The notes below the pieces were generated by a model that had not been told where the DNA came from, made no database searches, and was given only the letters and a program-made list of their open reading frames with translations. Positions 1-8,035 of a stretch of 64,000 nucleotides of DNA are shown here, piece after piece (positions within the stretch are counted from its first letter, which is position 1; each line of letters starts with the position of its first letter). The stretch lies in contig NZ_FORR01000008.1 of the NCBI RefSeq assembly GCF_900114055.1, positions 1 through 64,000 on the forward strand, given 5' to 3'. This DNA comes from Thermoflavimicrobium dichotomicum (GTDB lineage Bacteria; Bacillota; Bacilli; Thermoactinomycetales; Thermoactinomycetaceae). The translations under genes and the position numbers were made by a program.

Positions 1-93
<93 letters not shown>

Positions 94-100
94 AATGAGT

Positions 101-130
101 AAAGCTCATCCATATTGGATGAGCTTTTAT
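101..130 (+). terminator. Intrinsic terminator of the rrn operon
   Basis: An AAGCTCATCC stem, a short ATATT loop and the complementary GGATGAGCTT arm are followed by TTTTATT. Confidence 0.9.
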
Positions 131-275
131 TATGTGTTTTTCTTTTTAATATAAAAAAATGACTTTTTTTCCAATTATTTATAAAAATAAAGTACGGTAT
201 TTAGGATGAAAGATTTTTGTGCAATTGAATGGTTTTGGAAAATAGAGGGTATTAAATGAGTAAATATGCAAGAGA

Positions 276-303
276 ACCGTCCAATGTTGGGCGGTATTTT
301 TCA
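276..303 (+). terminator. Terminator-like hairpin upstream of the Sel1 gene
   Basis: ACCGTCC and GGGCGGT pair around an AATGTT loop and are followed by ATTTTT. The rest of 131-414 is AT-rich with no credible reading frame; it probably holds the promoter of the next gene. Confidence 0.6.
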
Positions 304-414
304 TAAAAATAATAATTGAAATATGTATTATATTACTAAATGGATTTATTTAAAATATATTTGGTGGTGTTTATTATATGGGAGTCAAAAGTTTAGAAAT
401 GGGTGGTGATCAAT

Positions 415-1461
415 ATGCTGAAACTGAATGATCAAGAAATGGAGAAGTTAAGTATGGCGGCTCAGTCAGGGGATGTCTGGGCGATGGGACATCTAGGCTT
501 CTGTCTATTGAGTGAGGATTTATTTCCTTCTTATTGGCAAGAAGGTGAGAAATGGTTACGTCGCTCTGCGGAAGCGGGTGGGAAAGAAGCGATGGGATGG
601 CTGGGCTACTGTTTGATTACAGGTTATAAGCTGAGAAAAAATATAAAGGAGGGTGAAAAGTGGTTGAGAAGGGCAGCTAACTTGGGAGATATATGGGCGA
701 TGGATCGATTGGGGACATTGTTAGTTCATGGATATGGCTTGACCAGAGATTTATGCGAAGGAGAATACTGGTTAAGACAAGCAGCCAAAGCAGGCTGTGT
801 GACCACGATGATCAAGCTGGGTAAACACTTGTTACAGTCAGGAATGTATACGGAAAGTAAAAAAGAGGGTGAAATGTGGTTAAGGGAAGCAGCCAAGTTT
901 GGAAGTTATGAGGCAATGACTTATTTAGGAAAACATTTGCTTAAATATGCACAGACTGCGACTGAAAAACGAGAGGGGGCCATGTGGCTTTTGAAAGCGG
1001 TTGAATTTGAAGTGAATCAATATGAATGCGACTTACGTTATATTAGTTCTCAATTTATTGTTGAATTGATGGAAGGAAAAGATGACCCGAAAAAATTAGC
1101 CTCCCTTTGTAAGCAAGCAAAGAAATTTACGGATGTTTGGACTTTGGGTGAGATTAGTAAATATATTTCTAATGGAAGTTTGTCACTAAACAGTTTAAGG
1201 GTGATTACGATGGCCCTTCGCAAAGCAGGAGAAGCGGGTGAAATCAAAGCGATGAGAGAATTGGGAACTCGTATGTTGGGAGGATATGAAATGAAAAAAA
1301 ATCCTCAGGAGGGAGAGAGGTGGTTGCGAAAGGCTGCAGATTTAGGTGACCGTTTATCAATGGGCATCCTTGGGGTTCGTTTTCTTAAAGGAGAAGGATT
1401 ATCAAAAGATAAAAAAGAAGGTGTTAGGTGGTTAAGTAAAGCCGTCAGGTTATTAGCGTAA
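415..1461 (+). CDS. Sel1-like repeat (TPR-class) protein
   Basis: A 348-residue protein built almost entirely of Sel1-like repeats of about 36 residues, seen as recurring EGExWLRxAA...G...AMxxLG units. At least six clear copies are present: about five in the N-terminal half and two at the C-terminus, with a more degenerate stretch near residues 200-270. Sel1 repeats are alpha/alpha scaffolds for protein-protein contacts; nothing indicates an enzyme. There is no signal peptide or membrane segment, so it is probably cytoplasmic. The ATG at 415 is chosen because GGTGGTGAT lies just upstream; GTG codons at 403 and 406 are alternatives. It is a single gene between the rrn terminator and gin. Its partner cannot be told from the sequence. 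Confidence 0.8.
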   Translation: MLKLNDQEMEKLSMAAQSGDVWAMGHLGFCLLSEDLFPSYWQEGEKWLRRSAEAGGKEAMGWLGYCLITGYKLRKNIKEGEKWLRRAANLGDIWAMDRLGTLLVHGYGLTRDLCEGEYWLRQAAKAGCVTTMIKLGKHLLQSGMYTESKKEGEMWLREAAKFGSYEAMTYLGKHLLKYAQTATEKREGAMWLLKAVEFEVNQYECDLRYISSQFIVELMEGKDDPKKLASLCKQAKKFTDVWTLGEISKYISNGSLSLNSLRVITMALRKAGEAGEIKAMRELGTRMLGGYEMKKNPQEGERWLRKAADLGDRLSMGILGVRFLKGEGLSKDKKEGVRWLSKAVRLLA

Positions 1462-1707
1462 AGGAAATGAGCTGGACATTTTACATACTTGGAAACATCC
1501 TTTAGGATTCGGGATCCCTAGGGAATTTAATTAGATAAAATAGATGGACATATATTATTATAAATCGATTGGATTCATTGGAAAGTATAAAATATGGCAT
1601 TTCTGTTTAGTGGATTATTTTCGGTATAGTTGTTTAAATATATTTTTTCTGTCAATAATGGGATATAAGGCAATTGGCCAGTCAAATTCAAAGAGGTAGG
1701 CGATTGA

Positions 1708-1887
1708 ATGTCCAATCAAATGGAGCTCATGCATTGCAGCATTTGTCATCATTCATGTATGGATGGCATCATGCTATTAGAAAAACAAATTTGTCCGTCT
1801 TGTGAGCAGAAGTTAGTTTGTATCAAAGCGGAGGATCAATCATACTTTTATTATGTTTGGCGTATAAAACAATTATGGTTAAATTAA
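1708..1887 (+). CDS. csfB: Anti-sigma factor Gin (CsfB)
   Basis: A 59-residue protein too short for most ORF filters. It has the Gin arrangement of zinc-binding cysteines, CSIC at residues 10-13 and CPSC at 29-32, with C17 and C38 nearby, and a basic aromatic tail (YYVWRIKQLW). In B. subtilis, Gin is made under sigma-F in the forespore, binds and inhibits sigma-G (and sigma-E) and so prevents premature late transcription. The location agrees: B. subtilis csfB also lies just before the yaaO-tmk region. The ATG at 1708 is preceded by AAGAGGTAGG. The flanking gap 1462-1707 is AT-rich; no convincing sigma-F promoter was found there. Confidence 0.85.
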   Translation: MSNQMELMHCSICHHSCMDGIMLLEKQICPSCEQKLVCIKAEDQSYFYYVWRIKQLWLN

Positions 1888-1889
1888 AG

Positions 1890-1986
1890 AAGGCTTGCAT
1901 TTTAGTCTGAGATGATCCTTTGATCTGGATCTTTTCAAATACCCCACTCTTCTCAGACTAGCATCCAAGCCTTTTTTCTTTTTCGA
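1890..1986 (+). terminator. Large bulged hairpin with terminal T tract after gin
   Basis: Three nested stems are visible. The outer stem pairs AAGGCTTG (1890-1897) with CAAGCCTT (1966-1973). The middle stem pairs TAGTCTGAGA (1903-1912) with TCTCAGACTA (1951-1960), a perfect 10 bp. An inner GATCC/GGATC hairpin is at about 1914-1931. A run TTTTTTCTTTTTC follows. It can serve as the gin terminator but is much larger than needed; see findings. Confidence 0.7.
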
Positions 1987-2011
1987 TTTCATGGAAAAGA
2001 GGAGAGGAACT

Positions 2012-3457
2012 ATGAACAAGCAAGAAAGGGCGCCTCTATTTGAAGCATTATTGAATCATAAGCAATGTGCAAAAGGAAATTTTCATGTTCCAGGCCATAA
2101 ACAGGGGCGGGTCTTTGATAAACAAGGAAAAGATTATTTCCACCCGATTTTGCAACTGGATCTGACTGAGGTGGGCGAACTGGATGACTTACACGATCCA
2201 AGTGGTGTGATTGCTGAAGCGCAACGGTTAGCTGCTGATCTGTTTGGTGCGGATGAAACATTTTTTTTGATTGGAGGTACTACCGCAGGAAATATCGCCA
2301 CGATTCTCAGTCTTTGTCAGCCGGATGATGAAATAATTGTTCAGCGCAGCTGTCACCAATCCATATTTCATGGCTGTTTGCTGGCTGGAGTAAAGCCGGT
2401 TTGTTTACGGGGGAAGTTGAATTCAAAAAATGGATTGGAAGAACCCATTCAACCAGCAGAGCTGGAAAAAGCGTTAAGGGACTATCCAGAAGCAAAGGCT
2501 GTTATTGTTACCAGCCCTTCTTACTTTGGAGTCGTACAGCCGCTTCAAGAGTTAAAACAGGTATGCGATCAATATAACGTTCCTCTTGTTGTCGATGAAG
2601 CACATGGAGCGCACTTTACATTTCATCCTGACCTTCCCATGTCTGCGATGGAAAGTGGAGCTGATATAGCGATTCAATCTACACATAAGATGTTGTCTTC
2701 GATGACCATGTCCTCCATGTTGCATCTGAAAGGAAATCGGGTGAAAAAAGAAGAATTGGCCCGATGGCTCAGAGTGATTGAATCAAGCAGTCCGTCGTAT
2801 CCACTCATGGCTTCACTGGATTTGGCCAGACGTGATATGGCTTTACATGGTCGAGTTTATCTGGAACAAACCTGGAATGATATAAATGATTTACGTAAGC
2901 AGTTGCTATCTCTCCATCATTTAGAAGAAGTGAAACGATCTGGAGAGTATGATCCTTTTAAACTTGTCCTTCGTTCACGTAAGCGGATAACGGGTTATCA
3001 AATGGCAGACTGGCTGGCTGACCAGGGGATTTTTGTGGAACTGGCCGATCATGAAAAAATCTTGCTTTGTTTTTCATATGGGAACCAAAAAGAGGATTTT
3101 CACTATCTGTCTGTCAAATTAAAGGAGTTAGATCAAGCTATATCCTCATTCCGAACGATTCCGTTTGAATCATGGCCAGAGTTTCCAGAGGTTCATACAC
3201 TAACTTCTTCTTTTTATCAACTCAAGAAAGGAACCCGTGTTCTGATTTCATTAAGTGAAGCTGTCGGTAAAATTTCGACAGACATGGTTGTTCCATATCC
3301 TCCGGGTATTCCCATAGTTCTTCCTGGAGAAGTATTCACTAAGGAAGTGGTGGATTATCTTCTTCATCTGGTTAGTTTAGGTGGAAAAATTAGAGGGGTG
3401 TTTCAATCTTTCGCTCCTCAGGTGTACGTGTTAGAATTAAATAATATGAGTAAATAA
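2012..3457 (+). CDS. Orn/Lys/Arg decarboxylase family protein (YaaO-like)
   Basis: A 481-residue fold-type I PLP enzyme of the major Orn/Lys/Arg decarboxylase family. The N-terminus has the family signature FHVPGHKQGR, the aspartate that contacts the pyridine nitrogen is in VVDEAHGAH (D195), and the PLP-binding lysine is in STHKM (K226). The C-terminus carries the PYPPGIPI signature of this family. The reaction is decarboxylation of a basic amino acid to a polyamine precursor; B. subtilis relatives include YaaO and the arginine decarboxylase SpeA, so the exact substrate is open. The ATG at 2012 is chosen because GAGGAGAGG directly precedes it; an in-frame ATG at 1991 has no such site. tmk follows, as in B. 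subtilis. Confidence 0.9.
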   Translation: MNKQERAPLFEALLNHKQCAKGNFHVPGHKQGRVFDKQGKDYFHPILQLDLTEVGELDDLHDPSGVIAEAQRLAADLFGADETFFLIGGTTAGNIATILSLCQPDDEIIVQRSCHQSIFHGCLLAGVKPVCLRGKLNSKNGLEEPIQPAELEKALRDYPEAKAVIVTSPSYFGVVQPLQELKQVCDQYNVPLVVDEAHGAHFTFHPDLPMSAMESGADIAIQSTHKMLSSMTMSSMLHLKGNRVKKEELARWLRVIESSSPSYPLMASLDLARRDMALHGRVYLEQTWNDINDLRKQLLSLHHLEEVKRSGEYDPFKLVLRSRKRITGYQMADWLADQGIFVELADHEKILLCFSYGNQKEDFHYLSVKLKELDQAISSFRTIPFESWPEFPEVHTLTSSFYQLKKGTRVLISLSEAVGKISTDMVVPYPPGIPIVLPGEVFTKEVVDYLLHLVSLGGKIRGVFQSFAPQVYVLELNNMSK

Positions 3458-3466
3458 GCTGAGCGG

Positions 3467-3495
3467 GTTGACAAAATTTTTTGGGGTTTGTCAAC
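3467..3495 (+). terminator. Hairpin downstream of the decarboxylase gene
   Basis: GTTGACAAA and TTTGTCAAC form a perfect 9 bp stem around an 11-base loop containing TTTTTT. There is no T run after it, so terminator function is uncertain. Confidence 0.4.
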
Positions 3496-3579
3496 AGGCG
3501 CAGTCAATAATCGCCTGATTGTTGTTTGCTAGAGAAGTTGAAATGGATTTGTAAGTTGGGATAGTTGGAGGCCTTAGCT

Positions 3580-4215
3580 GTGAAAGGGTTATTTGTCAGC
3601 TTGGAAGGACCAGAGGGAGCTGGAAAAAGCACACAGATTGCATTGATACGGAATTTATTACAAGAGAAACAAATTCCTTTTATGATAGTAAGAGAACCAG
3701 GCGGAACACGAATTGGTGACCTGATTCGAAATATATTGTTAAATCCGGAATTGACAGAGATGACACAGCGAACGGAGATGCTTTTGTATGCAGCATCCCG
3801 GGCGCAATTGGTTGAACAGAAGATTATACCTGCGTTAAGGCAGGGGCAAATGGTTTTATGTGATCGCTATGTAGATTCTAGCATTGTGTATCAAAGCATT
3901 GGAGCTAAATGGGATTTGGATGAGGTCATTGCCATTAATGATATTGCAACAGGATGTTTAAAACCAGATCGCACATATCTACTCGATCTCCCGGTTGAAA
4001 TCAGTCAGCAAAGATTGTTATCGCGTCAGGCTGAAAAAGATCGGATTGAGATGAAAGATATCGATTTTCATCTACGAGTGCGTGAAGGATATTTGGCTTT
4101 GGCTCAAGAGGAGCCAGAACGCTTTCGGGTGATTAAGGCTACAGGATCGATCGAGGAAGTTTTTGAACAGATTGCCGATGATTTGCGAAAACTGATTGAG
4201 GTTCATTATAAATAA
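3580..4215 (+). CDS. tmk: Thymidylate kinase
   Basis: The 211-residue protein matches the usual length of Tmk (212 in B. subtilis). The P-loop is GPEGAGKST at residues 10-18, the DR motif is in CDRYVDSS and a LID-type region (RLLSRQAEKDR) follows near residue 145. It phosphorylates dTMP to dTDP with ATP in the cytoplasm, feeding DNA synthesis. The GTG at 3580 is chosen because TGGAGG lies 8 bases upstream and the protein then begins MKGLFVSLEG, as in homologues; an upstream TTG at 3565 overlaps that site. The usual downstream genes darA (yaaQ), yaaR and holB are absent here. Confidence 0.95.
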   Translation: MKGLFVSLEGPEGAGKSTQIALIRNLLQEKQIPFMIVREPGGTRIGDLIRNILLNPELTEMTQRTEMLLYAASRAQLVEQKIIPALRQGQMVLCDRYVDSSIVYQSIGAKWDLDEVIAINDIATGCLKPDRTYLLDLPVEISQQRLLSRQAEKDRIEMKDIDFHLRVREGYLALAQEEPERFRVIKATGSIEEVFEQIADDLRKLIEVHYK

Positions 4216-4302
4216 GGGAAATCCCTTGGCAAAATCATCCATATATTGGAAAAAGAGAGGTGTTTGCTCCATTGTATAGCGAAATGCTAGAATGATATTT
4301 AG

Positions 4303-4336
4303 AAAGCTCTCTGATCCATGGATTTTGGAGCTTTTC
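4303..4336 (+). terminator. Hairpin between tmk and ricT
   Basis: AAAGCTC (4303-4309) pairs with GAGCTTT (4328-4334), with a nested ATCCATGGAT palindrome inside, followed by a few T residues. It probably ends the tmk transcript. Confidence 0.5.
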
Positions 4337-4372
4337 CATGGGAATGTTAGACCGTTTGTCTTTTTAATCTAA

Positions 4373-4519
4373 TCTATCCCTTCTTGGTTGAATAGTAAGC
4401 CACACGATAAGCTGTGGTTGCTAAAAATGGGAGTTTGCAGTGTGAAGCGAGTTGATGTTACTGCTCTCCCCAAAGCCGTACTGAAGCAGATGGCATTGGC
4501 TGTGCAGGAGGGATCCTAT
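4373..4519 (+). other. Open frame fused in phase to ricT; possible eroded holB 3' end
   Basis: The ricT frame stays open upstream from 4373. The translated stretch (WLLKMGV, then a V-D pair, then LKQMALAVQEGS) resembles, from memory, the helical C-terminal domain of DNA polymerase III delta' (holB), which normally sits here. It has no ribosome-binding site of its own. The resemblance is weak, and the stretch could be neutral sequence. Confidence 0.25.
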
Positions 4520-5326
4520 ATGTTAAAGGTCATTGGCGTTCGTTTTAGACAAGCGGGTAAGATATACTATTTTGATCCGGTAGATTTTCAAATTCAGCGT
4601 GGCGAAAATGTGATTGTAGAAACGGTTCGTGGAATCGAGTATGGAAAAGTAGTAATGGGTACTCGATTTGTAAAAAAGGATCAGGTTGTCCTTCCGTTGA
4701 AAAAAGTCATACGTATTGCGACAGAAGAAGATACAAAGCAGATGGAGGCTAATCGAAGGGATGCTTTATTGGCTTTAAGTATCTGTCAGGAAAAAGTATC
4801 AGATCATGGATTGGAAATGAAACTGGTAGATGCGGAGTACACTTTTGATCGCAATAAGGTGATTTTCTATTTTACAGCGGATGGGCGTGTTGATTTTCGG
4901 GAGTTAGTTCGTGATTTGGCTGCCGTTTTTCGTACACGTATTGAACTCAGACAAATCGGTGTACGTGATGAAGCGAAGATGTTAGGTGGAATAGGTCCTT
5001 GTGGACGTATTTTATGTTGTTCCTCGTTTTTAGGTGACTTCGAACCGGTCTCGATCAAAATGGCCAAGGATCAAAATCTTTCTCTTAATCCTGCCAAAAT
5101 TTCTGGTTTATGTGGACGTTTAATGTGTTGTCTCAAGTACGAAAATGATCACTATGAGGGAAGCAAACAATTAATTCCTGATATTGGCGAACAAGTATAT
5201 ACACCAAATGGAGAAGGGCAAGTCGTTGTACTGAACTTATTGGAGCGTCGAGCGTACGTTCAACTCTCTGAAACGGGTGTAACAGTTGAACATTCTTTGG
5301 ATGAATTGTCACCTGTGCACTCTTAA
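4520..5326 (+). CDS. ricT: RicT/YaaT, subunit of the RicA-RicF-RicT complex (PSP1 domain)
   Basis: A 268-residue PSP1-domain protein (275 in B. subtilis). The N-terminus VIGVRFRQAGKIYYFDP is characteristic. The conserved cysteines are in GGIGPCGRILCCSSFL and SGLCGRLMCCLKYE, which in the Ric complex help bind two 4Fe-4S clusters. The complex promotes Y-complex-dependent mRNA cleavage by RNase Y and is needed for competence, sporulation and biofilm formation. The ATG at 4520 is preceded by AGGAGGGA and matches the family start; the open frame upstream of it is described separately. yabA follows, as in B. subtilis. Confidence 0.93.
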   Translation: MLKVIGVRFRQAGKIYYFDPVDFQIQRGENVIVETVRGIEYGKVVMGTRFVKKDQVVLPLKKVIRIATEEDTKQMEANRRDALLALSICQEKVSDHGLEMKLVDAEYTFDRNKVIFYFTADGRVDFRELVRDLAAVFRTRIELRQIGVRDEAKMLGGIGPCGRILCCSSFLGDFEPVSIKMAKDQNLSLNPAKISGLCGRLMCCLKYENDHYEGSKQLIPDIGEQVYTPNGEGQVVVLNLLERRAYVQLSETGVTVEHSLDELSPVHS

Positions 5327-5355
5327 ATTCTTCATAACGGAATGTTTTCAGGTGA

Positions 5356-5383
5356 AGGCTAGGTTGATTTCTCAATCTAGCCT
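5356..5383 (+). terminator. Hairpin downstream of ricT
   Basis: AGGCTAGGTTGA pairs with TCAATCTAGCCT (one G-T pair) around a TTTC loop. The T run is poor (AAATTA follows), so it may be a weak terminator or a processing signal. Confidence 0.5.
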
Positions 5384-5534
5384 AAATTACAAGGAGAATA
5401 TAAATCGATTGGCAAACAAATTAGGTAAGTCTGCCTTTGATCAGTTTTCTGTTTTGTGTTTATCCTATGAATAGGAGCTAGACTGCTGATGTGAGTATGG
5501 GATTGTACAATGCTTGAAGTAATGAGGTGGGGGT

Positions 5535-5897
5535 TTGGATAAGCAAGCAATTTTAAAACAAGTCGCTCAAGTAGAGGAGCAAATGGGAGAATTGTATAAA
5601 GAGCTGGGTGAATTAAAGGAGCAAATTGTTGCGTTGATGGAAGAGAACACAAGATTATGGATGGAAAATCAGAGACTGAGAGAATTGCAGGAGACTAAAT
5701 CTTCTCTATCTGAAGTGCGGGATGAAAAGGATAAAGAAAATGACAAGCAGGTAGAAACAGGAAAAGGTTATAACAATTTGGCTCAATTGTATGAAGAGGG
5801 ATTTCATATTTGCAATGTTCACTATGGGCGATTGCGTAGTGAAGGAGATTGTCTTTTTTGTATCGCATTTCTCAATAAATCAAATAAAGATTTTTGA
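5535..5897 (+). CDS. yabA: Replication initiation control protein YabA
   Basis: A 120-residue protein (119 in B. subtilis). Residues 5-55 form a leucine-rich coiled coil (heptads such as [16 protein letters not shown]) used for tetramerisation. The C-terminus has the zinc-binding set HICNVHYGR...GDCLFC. YabA bridges DnaA and the DnaN clamp and prevents cooperative DnaA binding at oriC. The start is TTG at 5535 behind GAGGTGGGGG. In B. subtilis yabB (a tRNA methyltransferase gene) follows; here it is missing and a structured element overlapping the stop codon takes its place. Confidence 0.93.
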   Translation: MDKQAILKQVAQVEEQMGELYKELGELKEQIVALMEENTRLWMENQRLRELQETKSSLSEVRDEKDKENDKQVETGKGYNNLAQLYEEGFHICNVHYGRLRSEGDCLFCIAFLNKSNKDF

Positions 5898-6015
5898 CGC
5901 TGGCTGAGTTGGTTGATAAAGAAGTGGATGGGAGAGGGGTGATTTTCCGTAAAACGAGGAAGTCAAAGAAACCAGACGGAAAATCATCCAATACTGACTC
6001 ATCAGCGTCTTTTTT
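5896..6015 (+). ncRNA. Structured element with T tract between yabA and yazA
   Basis: GACGCTG (5896-5902), which includes part of the yabA stop codon, pairs with CAGCGTC (6003-6009). GATTTTCCGT (5941-5950) pairs perfectly with ACGGAAAATC (5976-5985) inside it. Six T residues follow the outer stem. Further partial pairing (GCTGAGTTGG with CCAA...ACTCA) extends the outer helix. It could be an elaborate terminator, a leader acting on yazA-rsmI, or a small RNA. Confidence 0.5.
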
Positions 6016-6034
6016 CATGCAAGAAGGGATCAGG

Positions 6035-6337
6035 ATGGGACAAGAGGATCAAAGCTATTATGTATATATCTTGGAATGTGCAGATGGTACATATTATACG
6101 GGGATTACCAATCATTTAAAGCGCAGGATTAAGCTGCATCAACAAGGGAAGGCAGCCAGGTATACACGCGGGAGGTTACCGGTTACTCTGAAATATGTGG
6201 AAAAGGTGAAAAACAAATCCGATGCTCTTAAAAGAGAGTATCAAATTAAACAGATGGAACGCAAAGAAAAAGAACAGTTGATCCAAACGTTTGTGCATGA
6301 AGGGATGAAATACATTGTGGATTCAAAAGAGTTTTGA
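6035..6337 (+). CDS. yazA: GIY-YIG domain protein YazA
   Basis: A 100-residue single-domain member of the GIY-YIG (UPF0213) family (99 in B. subtilis). The motif appears as YYVYILECADGTYYTGITN, with the arginine in LKRRIKLH and the glutamate-containing helix DALKREYQIKQM. The fold is nuclease-like; the biological substrate of this small subfamily is unknown. The ATG at 6035 follows GAAGGGATCAGG. The frame is open further upstream but would run through the structured element. The 3' end overlaps rsmI by 23 bases, so the two are translationally coupled, as in B. subtilis. Confidence 0.9.
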   Translation: MGQEDQSYYVYILECADGTYYTGITNHLKRRIKLHQQGKAARYTRGRLPVTLKYVEKVKNKSDALKREYQIKQMERKEKEQLIQTFVHEGMKYIVDSKEF

Positions 6338-7187
6338 ACAAAAGCAGGGGGCTCTTTATGTGGTAGGAACTCCGATTGGCAATCTGGGTGATCTAAGTCC
6401 CAGGGCACAGGAGGTATTGGCTCAAGTTGATTTGATTGCTGCTGAAGATACAAGGCATACACGTAAATTGCTTTCCAAATTCAATTTCTCCACACCATTG
6501 GTTAGTTATCATGAACATAACAAGATTCAGAGAGGGGAAGAATTAATCGAACGATTACAAAATGGAGAAAGCATTGCCATTGTCAGTGATGCAGGTATGC
6601 CTGCGATTTCCGATCCTGGCGAAGATTTGGTCAAGCTGGCGGTTCAAAAGAGGATTCCGGTTATTCCAATCCCTGGCCCCAATGCTGCACTTTCTGCTCT
6701 GGTTGCTTCCGGTTTGCCTACGCAGCCTTTTTTATTTTTAGGATTTTTGCCACGTACGACGAGAGAGAGAAAAACACAGTTGCGACGTTGGGTTCATGTT
6801 CCAGCTACTCTTCTTTGTTATGAAGCGCCGCATCGTTTAGTTTCGATGTTGGAAGATGTTTTGGAAGTGATGGGAGATCGTGTTATTGCTATTTCTCGGG
6901 AAATGACAAAAAAACATGAAGAATGGTTAAGAGGATCACTGAGCGAGTGCCTGGAATATGTGAAGAAAGAAGGGACCAAGGGAGAATATACCATTGTGAT
7001 TGCTGGAGCTGATGAATATATAGAAGAGGAATCAAAGAAGTGGTGGGAAGATCTGTCTGTAATCGAGCATGTAGAACATTATTTGGCACAAGGAAAGCCC
7101 AAAAAAGAGGCCATTCAACTTACAGCACAAGATCGCGGTTTGCCCAAGCGGGAGGTATATAATTTGTATCATGCTGAACAGAGGTAG
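6315..7187 (+). CDS. rsmI: 16S rRNA (cytidine1402-2'-O)-methyltransferase RsmI
   Basis: A 290-residue tetrapyrrole-methylase-fold protein. Visible family motifs are LYVVGTPIGNLGDL at the N-terminus, AAEDTRHTRKLL, and the SAM-binding SDAGMPAISDPGEDLV. It 2'-O-methylates C1402 of 16S rRNA in the decoding centre. The TTG at 6315 lies within yazA and gives the usual N-terminus; no better ATG exists before the first conserved motif. It converges with abrB, the B. subtilis arrangement. Confidence 0.94.
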   Translation: MWIQKSFEQKQGALYVVGTPIGNLGDLSPRAQEVLAQVDLIAAEDTRHTRKLLSKFNFSTPLVSYHEHNKIQRGEELIERLQNGESIAIVSDAGMPAISDPGEDLVKLAVQKRIPVIPIPGPNAALSALVASGLPTQPFLFLGFLPRTTRERKTQLRRWVHVPATLLCYEAPHRLVSMLEDVLEVMGDRVIAISREMTKKHEEWLRGSLSECLEYVKKEGTKGEYTIVIAGADEYIEEESKKWWEDLSVIEHVEHYLAQGKPKKEAIQLTAQDRGLPKREVYNLYHAEQR

Positions 7188-7416
7188 TCGTTCAAAACCG
7201 TTCATGGTGCGGATTATCCTGAATTTGTATATTTCGGTGGGATGGAGAACAGATCCGTGGAATAGAACAGGGATATTGATGATCGAATAAGCGAGGTGGA
7301 CTGAAGAGGAAGGCTTTTTTGTAAGGATCAACGGTATGAAGGTTCAAAAATCCCTTGATCTCCATTCGGATATTGGGAAAGGAACACCACTGGGTAGAGA
7401 ATTGTCTCATTCAATG

Positions 7417-7453
7417 AAAAAAGCGAGGCTAGCCCAGATTACCTCGCTTTTTT
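7417..7453. terminator. Bidirectional terminator between rsmI and abrB
   Basis: AAAAAAGCGAGG pairs with CCTCGCTTTTTT around a 13-base loop, giving a T run on both strands, as expected between convergent genes. The rest of the 337-base gap (7188-7524) shows no gene or other clear signal. Confidence 0.9.
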
Positions 7454-7524
7454 AAGTAATGTTTTGGTAACAGAAGTGAAATAGTCAACACATTTATGTG
7501 ATGAGAGCCTGACTAGGTATTGTA

Positions 7525-7797
7525 TTATTCAGAGGTGACTTTATCGCTATGAATCATACGGTACATTTCTTCGATGCATTTCTTGCTTACTACTTTGTTG
7601 CGATAGAGAACTGTGTCATCCACTTCGCCAGTAAAGATGCAAGCAGGTTCATATTTTTTTAGAACAATACGTTCCCCATCGACGTAAATTTCTAGAGCGT
7701 CTTTTTCACCGATTCCCAATGTTCGACGTAATTCGATTGGAATAACTACACGGCCCAGCTCGTCCACTTTGCGTACAATACCAGTTGACTTAAGCAT
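7525..7797 (-). CDS. abrB: Transition-state regulator AbrB
   Basis: A 90-residue protein (96 in B. subtilis). The N-terminal swapped-hairpin DNA-binding domain begins MLKSTGIVRKVDELGRVVIP and continues into ELRRTLGIGEKDALEIYV, nearly identical to AbrB. The C-terminal part is divergent and serves for multimerisation in the family. AbrB represses stationary-phase and early sporulation genes during growth. The ribosome-binding site GAGAGGAG is upstream on the minus strand. The promoter and Spo0A boxes are listed separately. SpoVT, encoded at 29059, shares the same N-terminal fold. Confidence 0.95.
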   Translation of the reverse strand: MLKSTGIVRKVDELGRVVIPIELRRTLGIGEKDALEIYVDGERIVLKKYEPACIFTGEVDDTVLYRNKVVSKKCIEEMYRMIHSDKVTSE

Positions 7798-7865
7798 CTC
7801 AGTAATCTCCTCTCAATTTTGGTCTTTGGTTTTTTACTTATTATCTTTATAAATTGCCGTCAAAT

Positions 7866-7881
7866 TTCGACATTGACGACA
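7866..7881 (-). promoter_or_regulatory. Spo0A boxes downstream of the abrB start point
   Basis: On the minus strand a perfect TGTCGAA (7872-7866) is preceded by TGTCGTC (7881-7875). They fall at about +2 to +17 relative to the predicted start point. In B. subtilis, Spo0A~P represses abrB through 0A boxes in this same place. Confidence 0.7.
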
Positions 7882-7889
7882 TTAAAATC

Positions 7890-7918
7890 ATCATACCAAC
7901 GATTGCCAAACCAGTCAA
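7890..7918 (-). promoter_or_regulatory. Sigma-A promoter of abrB
   Basis: The minus strand reads TTGACT (7918-7913), a 17-base spacer, then TATGAT (7895-7890). A GAGAGGAG ribosome-binding site and the abrB start lie downstream. Confidence 0.7.
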
Positions 7919-8035
7919 TATTACATTAGAAGCTTTATAGAAATTTTCTTGACTATCTAGTGTATATATGTTTTTTAAAATATAAAACTTTCTATTATAG
8001 AAATATACTTTTGTTAGGATAAGGAGTTGATTTTA

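Noticed and set aside
131-402. Small ORF near 257-310 after the 5S rRNA
   Set aside because: Seventeen codons lying across a terminator-like hairpin, without a ribosome-binding site.
5391-5474. Short frame after an AAGGAG sequence downstream of ricT
   Set aside because: Only about 22 codons from a TTG, no family, and the spacing is poor.
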